From NCBI GenBank assembly GCA_021464525.1, contig JADRCO010001028.1:1-23411 (forward strand): DNA of 23,411 bases, given 5' to 3'. This DNA comes from Rhizophagus sp. LPA8_4_AMF. Lineage: Eukaryota; Glomeromycota; Glomeromycetes; Glomerales; Glomeraceae. Under the pieces are notes generated by a model. The model saw nothing but the letters and a program-made list of their open reading frames with translations. It did not search any database and was not told the origin of the DNA. Positions 11,001-19,594 of the stretch are shown in pieces. The stretch's first letter is position 1. Each line of letters opens with the position of its first letter. The translations under genes were made by a program, and so were the position numbers.

Positions 11001-11567
11001 TTGTTTGAATAAAGTTTCCAGTGTACTTTAATCTATTTTTAAAAATAAGATAATTAATAATGATAAAAATACAAAACTGTAAATTCATAATAACTGAACG
11101 TACTAGTAATAAAAAAATATGAAATATATTCTTACCTTATTTAAATAATTAGTTGACATATTTTGTGATCTATTTAGTTTTTTCAAAGCAATTTTAATAG
11201 GTTCAGATTCTAACTTTTCCCAGCTTCCATTATTTCGTTTTTTATAAGATGATTTACCATCCATCCATATTGCGGAGTACACTTTGGAAAACCCACCTTC
11301 ACTAATTTGTTTTATATCTGTAATTTTATTAAATGGTACCCATTCAAGAAATGGGCTAGAATCAACATGTCGTACATCATAAATTGTATCTTTTATAAAT
11401 TTGTCAATATCGGGATTTCCGCTAGACCATCCCTCAATAATACAACGAGGGTCACATTCTTTACACCAGAATTCAGTAAATTCAGTAGTAAATGATTTAT
11501 TACAATAAGAACAATTTTTCTGGATGATATTTTCTAGATCGTTTATTATTTTGTTAAACAGGTGCAT
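6458..11567 (-). CDS. Four-module tandem TKL-type protein kinase (9 exons)
   Basis: Exons, in order: 11567-11136, 11032-10192, 10121-9763, 9572-8720, 8650-8259, 8191-8083, 8005-7632, 7542-6675, 6600-6458. Every junction keeps frame: introns inside kinase domains are phase 0 and introns between modules are phase 1. The sum is 1,457 codons including the stop. Each module starts with a C-x2-C...C-x2-C zinc-ribbon, then the GWxSGNxDIDKFI-type linker, then a kinase domain. Only module 4 keeps all catalytic residues; 1 and 2 have HxN for HxD; 3 is truncated. If the last intron is retained, translation stops at 6670 (1,410 residues). If spliced, a 47-residue tail with a likely membrane helix is added. 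The alternative is four separate genes, but modules 2, 3 and 4 lack any ATG ahead of their zinc-ribbon, which favours one transcript. Transcript data are lacking, so the whole model is an inference; the domains themselves are certain. Confidence 0.7.
8083..8650 (-). CDS. Tandem kinase, module 3 (truncated, degenerate)
   Basis: Residues about 829-995. It keeps the zinc-ribbon (CPYC...WCVYC) and the linker (GWTSGSRDIDKFI), but the glycine loop has become DSSNNEYIA and the ATP-lysine block is VVLTKL, with the lysine lost. The second exon (8083-8191) ends soon after LMLIMAYR, where the other modules continue with ANKGNL, so about 240 residues of kinase domain including the catalytic and DFG loops are missing. 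Despite this, its frame has no stop, entry is by the phase-1 intron 8651-8719, and exit is by a GTATGT donor at 8082 that joins module 4 in frame. It reads either as a decaying copy kept inside a longer protein or as a pseudogene segment that is spliced around. Confidence 0.7.
8720..10121 (-). CDS. Tandem kinase, module 2 (zinc-ribbon plus pseudokinase)
   Basis: Residues about 425-828. The zinc-ribbon CSYC...WCKEC is followed by GWASGSHDIDKFIKD. The glycine loop GKGGFSVVY and lysine VALKKL are good, and DFG (IADFGL) and APE are intact, but the catalytic loop is HENFHSGN: Asn at about residue 624, codon 9333-9335 (AAC), one G-to-A change from GAC. No ATG lies between the upstream in-frame stop and CSYC; the reading enters from module 1 through the phase-1 intron 10122-10191, which contains TACTAAT. 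The internal phase-0 intron 9573-9762 is 190 nt, about twice the homologous ones. It is likely a scaffold or regulatory pseudokinase. Confidence 0.82.
10192..11567 (-). CDS. Tandem kinase, module 1 (zinc-ribbon plus pseudokinase)
   Basis: Residues 1-424. The start MHLFNKIIND is the only ATG-initiated N-terminus in the cluster and fits the family. The zinc-ribbon is CSYC...WCKEC (residues about 19-38). The glycine loop reads SEGGFSKVY, so the first Gly is Ser. The ATP lysine is present (IALKKL), but the helix-C position read as Glu in module 4 is Lys here (LNK). The catalytic loop is HKNFHSGN with Asn at about residue 224 (codon 10793-10795) instead of Asp, and the DFG motif is DVG. APE (YIAPEV) and the helix-F block DIYSFGV are intact. 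A phase-0 intron lies at 11033-11135. It is predicted to fold as a kinase but to be catalytically weak or dead. Confidence 0.85.
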
Positions 11568-12266
11568 CTTCTTGGATAATATTTAATAATATATTGATAA
11601 GAATAAATAATAGATGAATAAGCTTATATTTGTGATCGTTAAGAAAACTAGATAATAAACGTTACACGTTACATAAAAATAATAAAATACGTATATAAGA
11701 TATTTAAGAAAAAAACAATATTGTATCACGCATAAGGGTATATGTCAGATATTTCTTATTTATTACCATTCTTTCCATATTCAGGGGATGGCGATCAAAC
11801 TTTATCATATGATTCACATATCATTCCTAAATACACATGTGCAAGAATTTACTTTGAACACAATATGAAAACAATCGACATTACACAATGTGTATAATAT
11901 ACTCTATTTTGAGAATTATAATAATTTTTTATATATCTTCTAATTATTTTTTTCAGTTACGGCACTTTTTTGACATAAACAATACTAAATGTCAATTTTC
12001 ATTTGATCATATTTAGCTGCTTTATCAATTTTGAAAAAGTAATCGTGCGATCACGTGATTATTTATATAATATTATTGGCTGATTTTTTTTATGACGTGT
12101 AATTAGCGTAAAAATCATTGATTAAAAAAAAAATGGCTGATTCGTGTAATTAGCGTTAGCGTAAAATCGTAAATACGTTTATTTAATTATAAATTAAAGA
12201 AAAAATAAATCTATCTATCTAAAGTGTAATAATTATCACTATATAGATTGCTTTTTCATCAGGGTA
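11568..12266. other. Upstream spacer of the tandem kinase gene
   Basis: No gene. It contains the kinase promoter side (11568 upward) and the 3' flank of the F-box/LRR gene. A near-palindrome around ATCACGTGAT (12050-12059) contains CACGTG. An imperfect direct duplication lies at 12078-12117 and 12135-12168 (GGCTGATT ... GTGTAATTAGCG ... GTAAAATC). No TATA box can be singled out with confidence in such AT-rich DNA. Confidence 0.4.
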
Positions 12267-14509
12267 TCAGAAACGCAAGATTCCGTAAGTATGCGTAATC
12301 TTTATAAATAATTTTCCGTTTCTATTTTCTTCAATATAACGTTCGGCTTTTTCAGTACAACCACCAATGAGTAAAACTTCTTTTAATCTTGAATGTTTTT
12401 CCAATTGTTTAATATGTTTTCTATGTAAATTAGAAGGGATCATGCATAACTTTTCAAGATTTTCAAAGTTATGTAAAATATTAATTAATTTCTAACAATA
12501 AATAATAATAATAATAATAAAGAATCAATAAATTATACAAATGATTATACTAAATATAAAATAAAAAATACAAAAATATGATAAAAAATTACTTACATCA
12601 CCAGTTATATTTTCAATTTTACTGTTTCTAATCGTTAATTTTCTTAAATTAGGACAAGATTTTGATAATTTTTGTAATAAACTTTCATTAAATTTTTTTC
12701 TTAACCTAATATTTTTATTCAAATCATTCCTCCTTTCCGAATTAATCAGATCATTATTAACCATAAAGGTATTCGTAATCTCGTTTAATAAATTAATAAT
12801 TTCATTTTTAAAATCGTCTAAAAATTCATTAGCACTAACAATCATATTTTCAATCATATCTTCGATACAATCTGATCCTGATGAGATATTAATATTGTTA
12901 TCGTTACCAATATTATTACCGTTATCATTACTATTACTGTTATCATTACTATTACTGTTATCATCATCATCATCATCATTATCACCATCATCATCATCAT
13001 CATCGTCGTCGTCGTCATCATCATCATCATCATCAAATTCTTCAATATTTTCATCAATAGGATCTCTATAACCTGATTCCCTAAATTTTAATTCTTCTAA
13101 ATAATAATTCTTCCCATTTTTAATAATTTCATAAATTATACCAACTGAAATACTTTCTGGTAAACTTCCCCTTAATTTTCTTAATTTCTTACAATTCCTA
13201 ATTATCATCACCAAACTATTTAATGTAATACATTTACAATTTTCTAAATCTAAGATTTCAAGATTTGGACAATTTTCTGAAATATGCGTTAAACCTATAT
13301 CAGTGATCACACTTCTAATTATGAATAATCTTTTTAAATTTTGATTTCTTCCTTCAGCTAAAGCGATATAAGATGAATCCGTTAATTGAGAACACCATTT
13401 TAATTTAATAGATTCTAAAGAATTACAATATTTTACTATAGGTATAAAAGAATCATCCATTAAACCAAAACATTGAATTAATTCTAATTCTTTAAGATTT
13501 TTTTGATATGATGAAAATATATTAAAAAATTTTGGAAAATTTGAATCATAACCTATAGTAAGAATAAATTTTTCTAATATAGAAAAATCTTTTGCGTAAT
13601 GAAAAGTATTTTCATCATTTATATCTTGATCTTCATTATCAAATGTTAATGTTAATTCTTTTAAATTTTTTAATCCTTTAACCAAAATTTTTAATCCATC
13701 ATTTGTTATTGAATGGCATTTAAATTTTTCTAATTGAGGGTATGATGAAATTATTATAGAAGCTATATCTTTCGTTATTAATAAAGGAGCTGAAATAGAT
13801 TTAATATTTTTACAATTCAAAGAAATTTTTTTTAATAATACAGTTGTTTCTAATGTTTCATATGACCAATTTTTTAATTCAATATGATATAATGATCTTA
13901 CGGAATGATTCGTTATAATAGGATTTAATGCGTTGGTAAGCCATTCTATAGTACAACTTGGTGCAATGATTGATTTTAAATTAGGAGAATTTATTAAAAA
14001 TTGGGAGAATGTATGAGAATTGAATGGATCTTGCATCCATGATACTGTAAGGTTCGTTAAATTCGTACATACTTTGGCAAGAAATAAAATATCTTTTTGT
14101 GTGAATGAAGGTGGATCACGATTTTTATGTGGTGTGAATGAAAGGTTACGGATTAATGTAGAGTAAGGAAAATAAGGAGTAGAACATTGAAGAGTTTTAA
14201 TAAAACATGTGAAGGATTTTGTCGAAGGCCATAATGGCGATTTCCATAAATTCTTTATTAAAATCTAATGAAAAAAAAAAAAATTATAAAAAATTTTTTT
14301 GTAAAAAAATCAATACGATAGTTGTAAAAAAAATTCAGAAAAAATTCAATATGATAGTTATATATAAAAAAAAAGAAAAAAAAAATCACCTCAGTCCATA
14401 TTGAGTGAACTGTTAATAACGAATAAATATCATCCTGTCTTTTAAGATTACTAAAAATCGTATAAAGAATATCTGTCGTTAAAAATATTTTCTGAGATGA
14501 TTTTGACAT
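12267..14509 (-). CDS. F-box / leucine-rich-repeat protein with poly-Asp insert
   Basis: Three exons, 14509-14390, 14264-12597 and 12491-12267, with phase-0 introns of 125 and 105 nt, give 670 residues. Residues 1-40 are the start of an F-box (LTTDILYTIFSNLKRQDD), continuing over the intron into NLWKSPLW. From about residue 200 there are LRRs of the AMN1/FBXL type, such as LKELELIQCFGLMDDSF, CNSLESIKLKWCSQLTDSS and CPNLEILDLENCKCIT. A run of 16 Asp at residues 451-466, then Asp/Asn/Ser-rich sequence to about 500, interrupts the repeats; the LRRs resume with CPNLRKLTIRNSKIENITGD. The last exon gives LEKLCMIPSN and the end GILRF. It likely acts as an SCF substrate receptor with unknown target. 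The acidic run is encoded by an imperfect GAT/GAC tract (12960-13035), a likely length-polymorphic microsatellite. Confidence 0.88.
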
Positions 14510-15417
14510 GATTATTTCCTATTAGATATATATTTTTTTCTTTTCTTATTTTCTTCATATATGTTTATTTATTTATTAGAAAAGAGAAAAGAATTCGTTT
14601 TTCGAATTTAACGTTTTAACCTTTATTGGCTCATTCTTGTGTTACATTTTCATAAGAGATATGCAACTTATAATAAACTTTAAAAGGTTAGAATTCCGTT
14701 TTAGGTAAAATATGTTGTAGATCATAGGGGTGAAAAAAAGTATTAAATCATGTAATACGGAATCGTTGCATTAGTTTCGTAAGAACTTTCGAAAAAAAAA
14801 AAATTTTTTGATTCTGATTTGCCGGAGTCGAGGGGCACGGGGGAATAATTAATTTTGGTTAGATCTACTAATTAGGAGAACGTACAATATTTATGTTATT
14901 TTATAATTTTCAAAACAAAAAAAAAAAATTATTAAATATGTAAATGTTTGGTGTAACCATGTAATCAAACTTTATTTATAATTTAAGGATGAATTTTTTG
15001 ACAATGGAAATCTGTTTCTCGTCAGCTGACAAAAATATATCGTCATCGGTAACGAAAAATTGACCATTCAATTTATTCTGATTATTATTAAATAAACTAA
15101 AAAGGCAAAAAAAACAAGTAAAAACAAGGTAAACAAAATAAAAAAGAATTTTTTTTTTTCGATAAGATTTCATTCATACAATTATAGTTGTTTATTCATA
15201 GAGTAAATAACAGAAATAGAATTTTATTTTTGTTAAGGTGTCACAAATAATTTTTTTTTTTTTTTATGCCAAGCCCAACCAAGGGATTTGTTTATAAGAA
15301 ATAAGTGGGCAGGATTTTCTTTTTACGTCCTCAAAATTTTTCAAAAAAACAAAATTTTATAAATTAATTACATTAACTAATTTTCTAACAAAAGCAAAAA
15401 AAGTATAATATATATAC
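14510..15417. other. Shared 5' region of divergent F-box/LRR and methyltransferase genes
   Basis: The two flanking genes point away from each other, so both promoters lie here. Visible content: many A/T homopolymers (14795-14810, 14918-14930, 15249-15265), a small GC-rich patch around 14820-14847 that stands out from the background, and TATA-like TATAATATATATA directly before the methyltransferase ATG (15404-15416). No repeat or RNA gene was recognised. Confidence 0.4.
14976..15173 (-). CDS. Possible 65-residue peptide with hydrophobic N-terminus
   Basis: An ATG frame of 65 codons has a basic start (MKSYRKKK) and a hydrophobic run (ILFYFVYLVFTCFFCLFSLF, about residues 9-28), then a polar, mildly acidic remainder. 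This could be a signal anchor or signal peptide, but much of the hydrophobic run comes from T-rich DNA, which makes Phe/Leu by chance. It sits inside a divergent promoter region, and no homologue is recognised. Probably spurious; listed because small secreted proteins are common in these fungi. Confidence 0.18.
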   Translation of the reverse strand: MKSYRKKKILFYFVYLVFTCFFCLFSLFNNNQNKLNGQFFVTDDDIFLSADEKQISIVKKFILKL

Positions 15418-16450
15418 ATGGGTAACTCAGTATCGGTGAATTATTTAGCAAAAATTGACGAGGTACAAGTAGATAGAATTCAAAAATTACACCATATAAT
15501 CAAAAGTTGTTTTAATAACACAAATTACTCTGCACCAATTTCTAAAGATTTGGAACGTGGTGTTGAAGTGTTGGACATTGGGTAAATGATTAAACTAAAT
15601 AATTACATTTGTCTTTTTTAATAATAATATTAATACTGTTATTTAATTTTTTATTGAAAGATCGGGTCCAGGTACATGGATATTTGACATGAGCTCGGAT
15701 TATCCAAAATCGAAATTCACAGGAATAGAAATAGAATCATCCATAGTACCAGCAATCCTTCCATTTAATACGAGATTTATATATCATAATGTATTGGATG
15801 GAATACCATTTTATCCAAATTCTTTCGATTATATATTTATGAGAAGTATGGTACTTTGTTTTACTGAATCACATTATGAGCAAATTATAAAAGAATCGAT
15901 TGATTTACTTAAACCTAATGGTTATTTGGAATTATGTGAAGGAGAAGTTATTTTTCATAATATGGGTCCTATTTCTCAAAGAATTATTTATTCATGTACG
16001 TAAGGATTTGATTATATAAAATTGTGATGTAAAAATTTTAATATAGCATTTTCATATTTTAGTGGAAAAGATATTACGAAATAGATCTATGAATCCACTC
16101 ATGTGTAATCGTTTACATGAATTTCTTGCGAAACATAAATTAAGACATATTCAACAAGAGGATGTAATGATACCATTAAGTCCTTTAAATGGTAAAATTG
16201 GTAAGTGTTTATTTATTCTCATTATAAAGTATTATATCAGGTTACGTTAACGTTCTATATATTTATAGGAGAATTACATGGATTAAATGCTTATTATACT
16301 TTGTATGGAATGAAAGATGTTTTAGCAAAACATATGAGACTGTCAAAATGGGAAACGGAAAGATTAATCGAAGGTTTTCTTGACGAAACTAGAACATATC
16401 AAATGTATTGTAAATATACAAGGGTTTACGGTAAGAAAATTGTCACGTAA
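15418..16450 (+). CDS. Class I SAM-dependent methyltransferase, four exons
   Basis: Exons 15418-15581, 15661-15995, 16063-16200 and 16269-16450 join in frame to 272 residues. The SAM-binding motif I is VLDIGSGPG (residues 51-59), followed by the acidic end of strand 2 (FTGIEIE, about 74-80), strand 4 FDYIFMRSMVL (about 110-120) and strand 5 LLKPNGYLELCEGE (about 137-150), the order expected of a Rossmann-fold methyltransferase of the UbiE/Methyltransf_25 kind. The substrate is unknown. The start MGNSVSVN fits an N-myristoylation signal (Gly2, Ser6), suggesting membrane attachment. At the end of exon 2 the donor at 15996 was chosen over GTAAGG at 16000 because only the former keeps the frame open. 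A GTAAGA in the last exon (16432) could be an unused donor. Confidence 0.88.
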
Positions 16451-18309
16451 AATTATTAATAATGGTCAAATTGGATTGGTTATATCTTAATATTTTAATT
16501 TATTTAGTAATGTATATTTTTAAAAGAGGAATTATGTACATATTTTATTAATTATTGTTGATTTTACTATTTAAAATATTTAATAAATATTTGATAATGT
16601 TAATCCATGTACTGTACTGTACAAGTAGACTTAAAGAATAAATAATTTTTATTATACGTAGGAGAAATCCATTCAAAATCCCAACAACCCATCAAAAAGG
16701 ATAGTCGTATCTTATAATGCAGTGCGTGGGGTCACACGAGTGACAAATATTTTTCACAATCACGTACTGTATTATATCTTTGCTATTAATTATATTCGGT
16801 GAGATACATTTTTCAGTGAAAAAGATATAATTTCAGAGTCAGACAAATGTGATTCTTCACTATATAGTTGGGGTATGTACCAATATTCAAAAAGGTAGCA
16901 AAAGGCTTCAGTAAAAAATTCTTTAAAGATATTAAAACTTCGCAAATCAATTTCTTGTATGTAAAACAAGTGATAAACGTGACAATCCTGAACATTCTGG
17001 AACTTTGGAAGGTCAATGGTAACAAAAAGTTGAAATATAGTAAATAATTTTAATTTGAGTATTTCCAACATTAATTTTATCGCCAACATCAACCGAGAAA
17101 AATTTACTTGAAGTCTCGCCTAGAAACAAACAATTTAGAAAATACATATTTTCCCGTAGTTTTTAGAGAAAAGCTTAAGACAACTTGGAGACATTGAATA
17201 CATTGTGACTAACAGTAAAAAAGACTCTTAATATGGTTTGCATGTAAAGCAATTTTTGGATCTCAGAAAATGACTTGTAAATGATTGATGACAAATGGCG
17301 GATGATCATCTGGATCATTACGCCACAAAGGCATTTATTTATATTTTTAATAGAATCATGACCTGTTTGTCGCAGTTAGTCCAATGGCTAATTACTTCCC
17401 AGAATATCATTATCCATAAAAATTGGACACTTACGAAGATGAACATTGTAAAACTTACAATAATCCTCTGACAAACTCTTCAAAAGTATCCGTGATATTA
17501 TTGATAACAGTTCAGATAACTCGAAAATTAGGAATGCTCACGATCTTTTTTCGACTAGCAAGGCAAGAATAATTATATTTTGTTCTGTGGGTGCGGTGCT
17601 GCTTTAGGATAAGTCTCCATATGAATTTTTATCATCACAACAAGTGGGGTGCAGCTGCTCGGTGTTCCTCTGATGGGCTGTTCGTTCGTTGTGTCGCTGC
17701 TACGGCGCGAGTGGAGATTCTAAATAACTATTAAGTTATCTACAACTAGGAGGTGTAGTTGTTCGGTACGCCTTTGATGAACTGTTCGTTTGTTGTAGCC
17801 TGTTGTAGCACCAACCACGGAGTTTAGCTTAACAAGATGTATTCACGTACCTTTAACGAAACGTTTGCTAACGGTTCGGTTTTTTCTTTTTTTTTTTAGA
17901 CGGCTTGGATGCATGGATTTTGGTGGGAATCGGAAATAATTTATTCCTTTTAATAAAACGTTTGTTAATATCACGTTTCTTTTCTTTTATGAAACGTTAA
18001 AATATTTCATTATTTAAAAACGCTTTACTTCGTTCACTCTTAAATTCCTAATTTTTAATTTACAATTTCATCTTTCTCTCTTTTGAAAAAAATTGGGATC
18101 GCGTTTTCAATAAGTAATACGAGAGACAACAAGGTTATAGGTATTGTTTAAACAAAAAAGTATGTTATTTTACTTGCATATTCGATGTTTAAATCTTAAT
18201 TTATAGGAATATATACGCACCACAACTTACTAATAATCAAACGAAAGATACATAGACGATATGTTATAAAAATATTATTTTCATCGAATTCATATTTTTT
18301 TTGGTCGAA
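16451..18309. other. Long gene-poor stretch
   Basis: No gene could be supported. 16790-17092 (minus) has a 100-codon frame, and the minus strand from about 17470-17550 gives short protein-like pieces (for example SLSEDYCKFYNVHL), but the frame breaks repeatedly and no family was recognised, so at most this is an unrecognisable decayed gene. 17645-17805 holds two diverged copies of a less AT-rich repeat. 17880-18110 is pyrimidine-rich with AACG/AAACGTT-type motifs and may be promoter DNA for the tentative small gene at 18310. Confidence 0.4.
17645..17805 (+). repeat. Diverged direct repeat, two copies about 55 bp each
   Basis: Copies lie at about 17645-17700 and 17749-17805. They share blocks such as GGTG.AG.TG.TCGGT and TGATG..CTGTTCGTT.GTTG. 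Most differences run one way, with C or G in the first copy and T or A in the second (GCAGCTGCTCGG against GTAGTTGTTCGG; GGGCTG against GAACTG). Both copies are richer in G+C than their surroundings. No protein or known transposon was identified in them. Confidence 0.6.
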
Positions 18310-18599
18310 ATGACGGATCATACTTTCATACCAGAAGGGAAGCTTTATCAATTGTAATATATAAAGATTTTAGCTATAGAACAACAAATTTTTATTAGAA
18401 TTCTCATGTCTATATTTGTACTTACGATATAGATGATTAAGAAATTTGATATCAAAAAGTTTCTCACTCTGTGCATTAACACTTGCATCAGTTGGTTCGT
18501 ACCAGCATTAATGATTTCTTGCAATTGCTAGAAGGATCAAGCGATAGTGCAGAATGCAATTTTTTAGTTAAGAGATGTTCTGAAATGCTGAATAATTAA
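18310..18599 (+). CDS. Tentative two-exon small protein, 45 residues
   Basis: Exon 1 (18310-18353) starts at ATG with a purine at -3 and gives MTDHTFIPEGKLYQ. A GTAATA donor at 18354 and a CCAG acceptor at 18505, with an ATTAAC branch-like site upstream, join it in frame to exon 2 (18506-18599), which reads INDFLQLLEGSSDSAECN, then FLVKRCSEMLNN and a stop. The composition is amphipathic, helical and protein-like, unlike the chance frames around it. I do not recognise the family, and the splice is chosen by eye; exon 2 could instead be the last exon of a longer, lost gene. An AATAAA-like signal lies about 40 bases after the stop. Confidence 0.35.
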
Positions 18600-19080
18600 A
18601 TTATTTTATTATTATTATAATCTTTTTTTTAAAAAAAAATAAAAGAAAATTATCGAATGTACAGTATCTTGTTCTATTCGTTTATTTATTTTTAATTAAC
18701 GTAAATAAGTTGTTAACATGAATAAATAGATTTAATATTGTTCGTAACATCTCAATATTTTTAATGTTTGTCATGTTTATATTTATTTATTATTTACAAT
18801 AGTGAATTTGTGCGAATAATGAAAATCAAAAAAAACCTGCAAAGTAATAAGCATTAATATAATTAATTAATAAATAAATATTTACCATGTATAATGATAA
18901 TATTTATTATATATTCTCTATATGATACGAGTGAAATTCTAGTATTGATAAATACATGATGAAAGACTTGAATAAAGGTATTCAAAATCTATTTCCAATA
19001 TGAACGGATTTTTAAAACTAAATTATTATTTTAAAAAATACATAATTTAATTAGTGAAAAGAAGGTCACTTCTTACAGCA
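18600..19080. other. AT-rich spacer
   Basis: No gene, RNA or long repeat seen; TTTATTTATT-type simple sequence dominates 18675-18900. Confidence 0.45.
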
Positions 19081-19081
19081 A

Positions 19082-19274
19082 TATCCAAAATAAACGGGAC
19101 ACTTGAAAATTTTTTGCCGAGAACTAGTCGGGTGTCGAGTTGTCGGGTCCAATCATTTTACAGAATATTCACGTGATATGGTCAGTCTTGATGAAATCGA
19201 CGGAAACCCGGCAAGCCGACAACCAGACAGATTCTCGGCAACAAAATTTTCAAGTGTCCCGTTTATTTTGGATA
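19082..19274. mobile_element. MITE with long terminal inverted repeats, TA-type
   Basis: The ends are near-perfect inverted repeats of about 43 bases: left begins ATCCAAAATAAACGGGACAC (from 19083), right ends with its complement GTGTCCCGTTTATTTTGGAT (to 19273). The repeats extend inwards to TTGCCGAGAA / TTCTCGGCAA with only a small length difference. A TA dinucleotide borders each side, as expected of Tc1/mariner-type insertions. At about 193 bp with no transposase it is non-autonomous. The open frame that crosses it (19103-19360) is a by-product. The near-identity of the arms suggests fairly recent insertion or selection for pairing. Confidence 0.85.
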
Positions 19275-19462
19275 TAGTAATGAACATTTGCATCTCTTTA
19301 TCAGTAATGATTATTAACCATATGTTTTATATAAAAAAAAAATTCGATAAAAAATTATAACACGACAGCATATATTTTTTAATGAATTACTTGAAAAAAA
19401 AATAAATAAATAAATTAAATCATACAACTGAAAAAATTCTAGAATTCTTCGGTGAAGAATCT

Positions 19463-19594
19463 TGTCGAATAGCAAGCACCATTTTTTTGGGTTTGCTAAT
19501 AATAAATGCTTAAAAATAAATTTAAAAATTTTTTTTATTTCATTGACGTCATGTTTCAGATAATTCCCGATTTTGCATGTTTTACTATTCGACA
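19463..19594. mobile_element. Possible short inverted-repeat element
   Basis: A perfect 10-bp inverted repeat TGTCGAATAG / CTATTCGACA bounds about 132 bp, with imperfect complementarity continuing inwards (GCAAGCA against TGCATGT). No matching target duplication was found, so this is a weak MITE candidate. Just outside its left end is a perfect hairpin, ATTCTTC-GGT-GAAGAAT (19444-19460). Confidence 0.4.

Noticed and set aside
6670..11567. Four or more independent kinase genes
   Set aside because: Modules 2-4 have no ATG before the zinc-ribbon, and all inter-module introns keep frame, so one gene is the simpler reading, though transcripts are needed.
12854..13057. Poly-Met frame opposite phase to the F-box/LRR gene
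   Set aside because: It is the GAT tract read in another frame.
16000..16005. GTAAGG donor for methyltransferase exon 2
   Set aside because: Joining it to the acceptor at 16062 gives an immediate stop; the donor at 15996 gives a continuous frame.
16790..17092. 100-codon minus-strand frame
   Set aside because: No recognisable domain, no clear splice partners and broken surroundings; at best an unidentifiable relic.
19103..19360. 85-codon plus-strand frame
   Set aside because: It lies across the MITE and its inverted repeats and has no recognisable motif.
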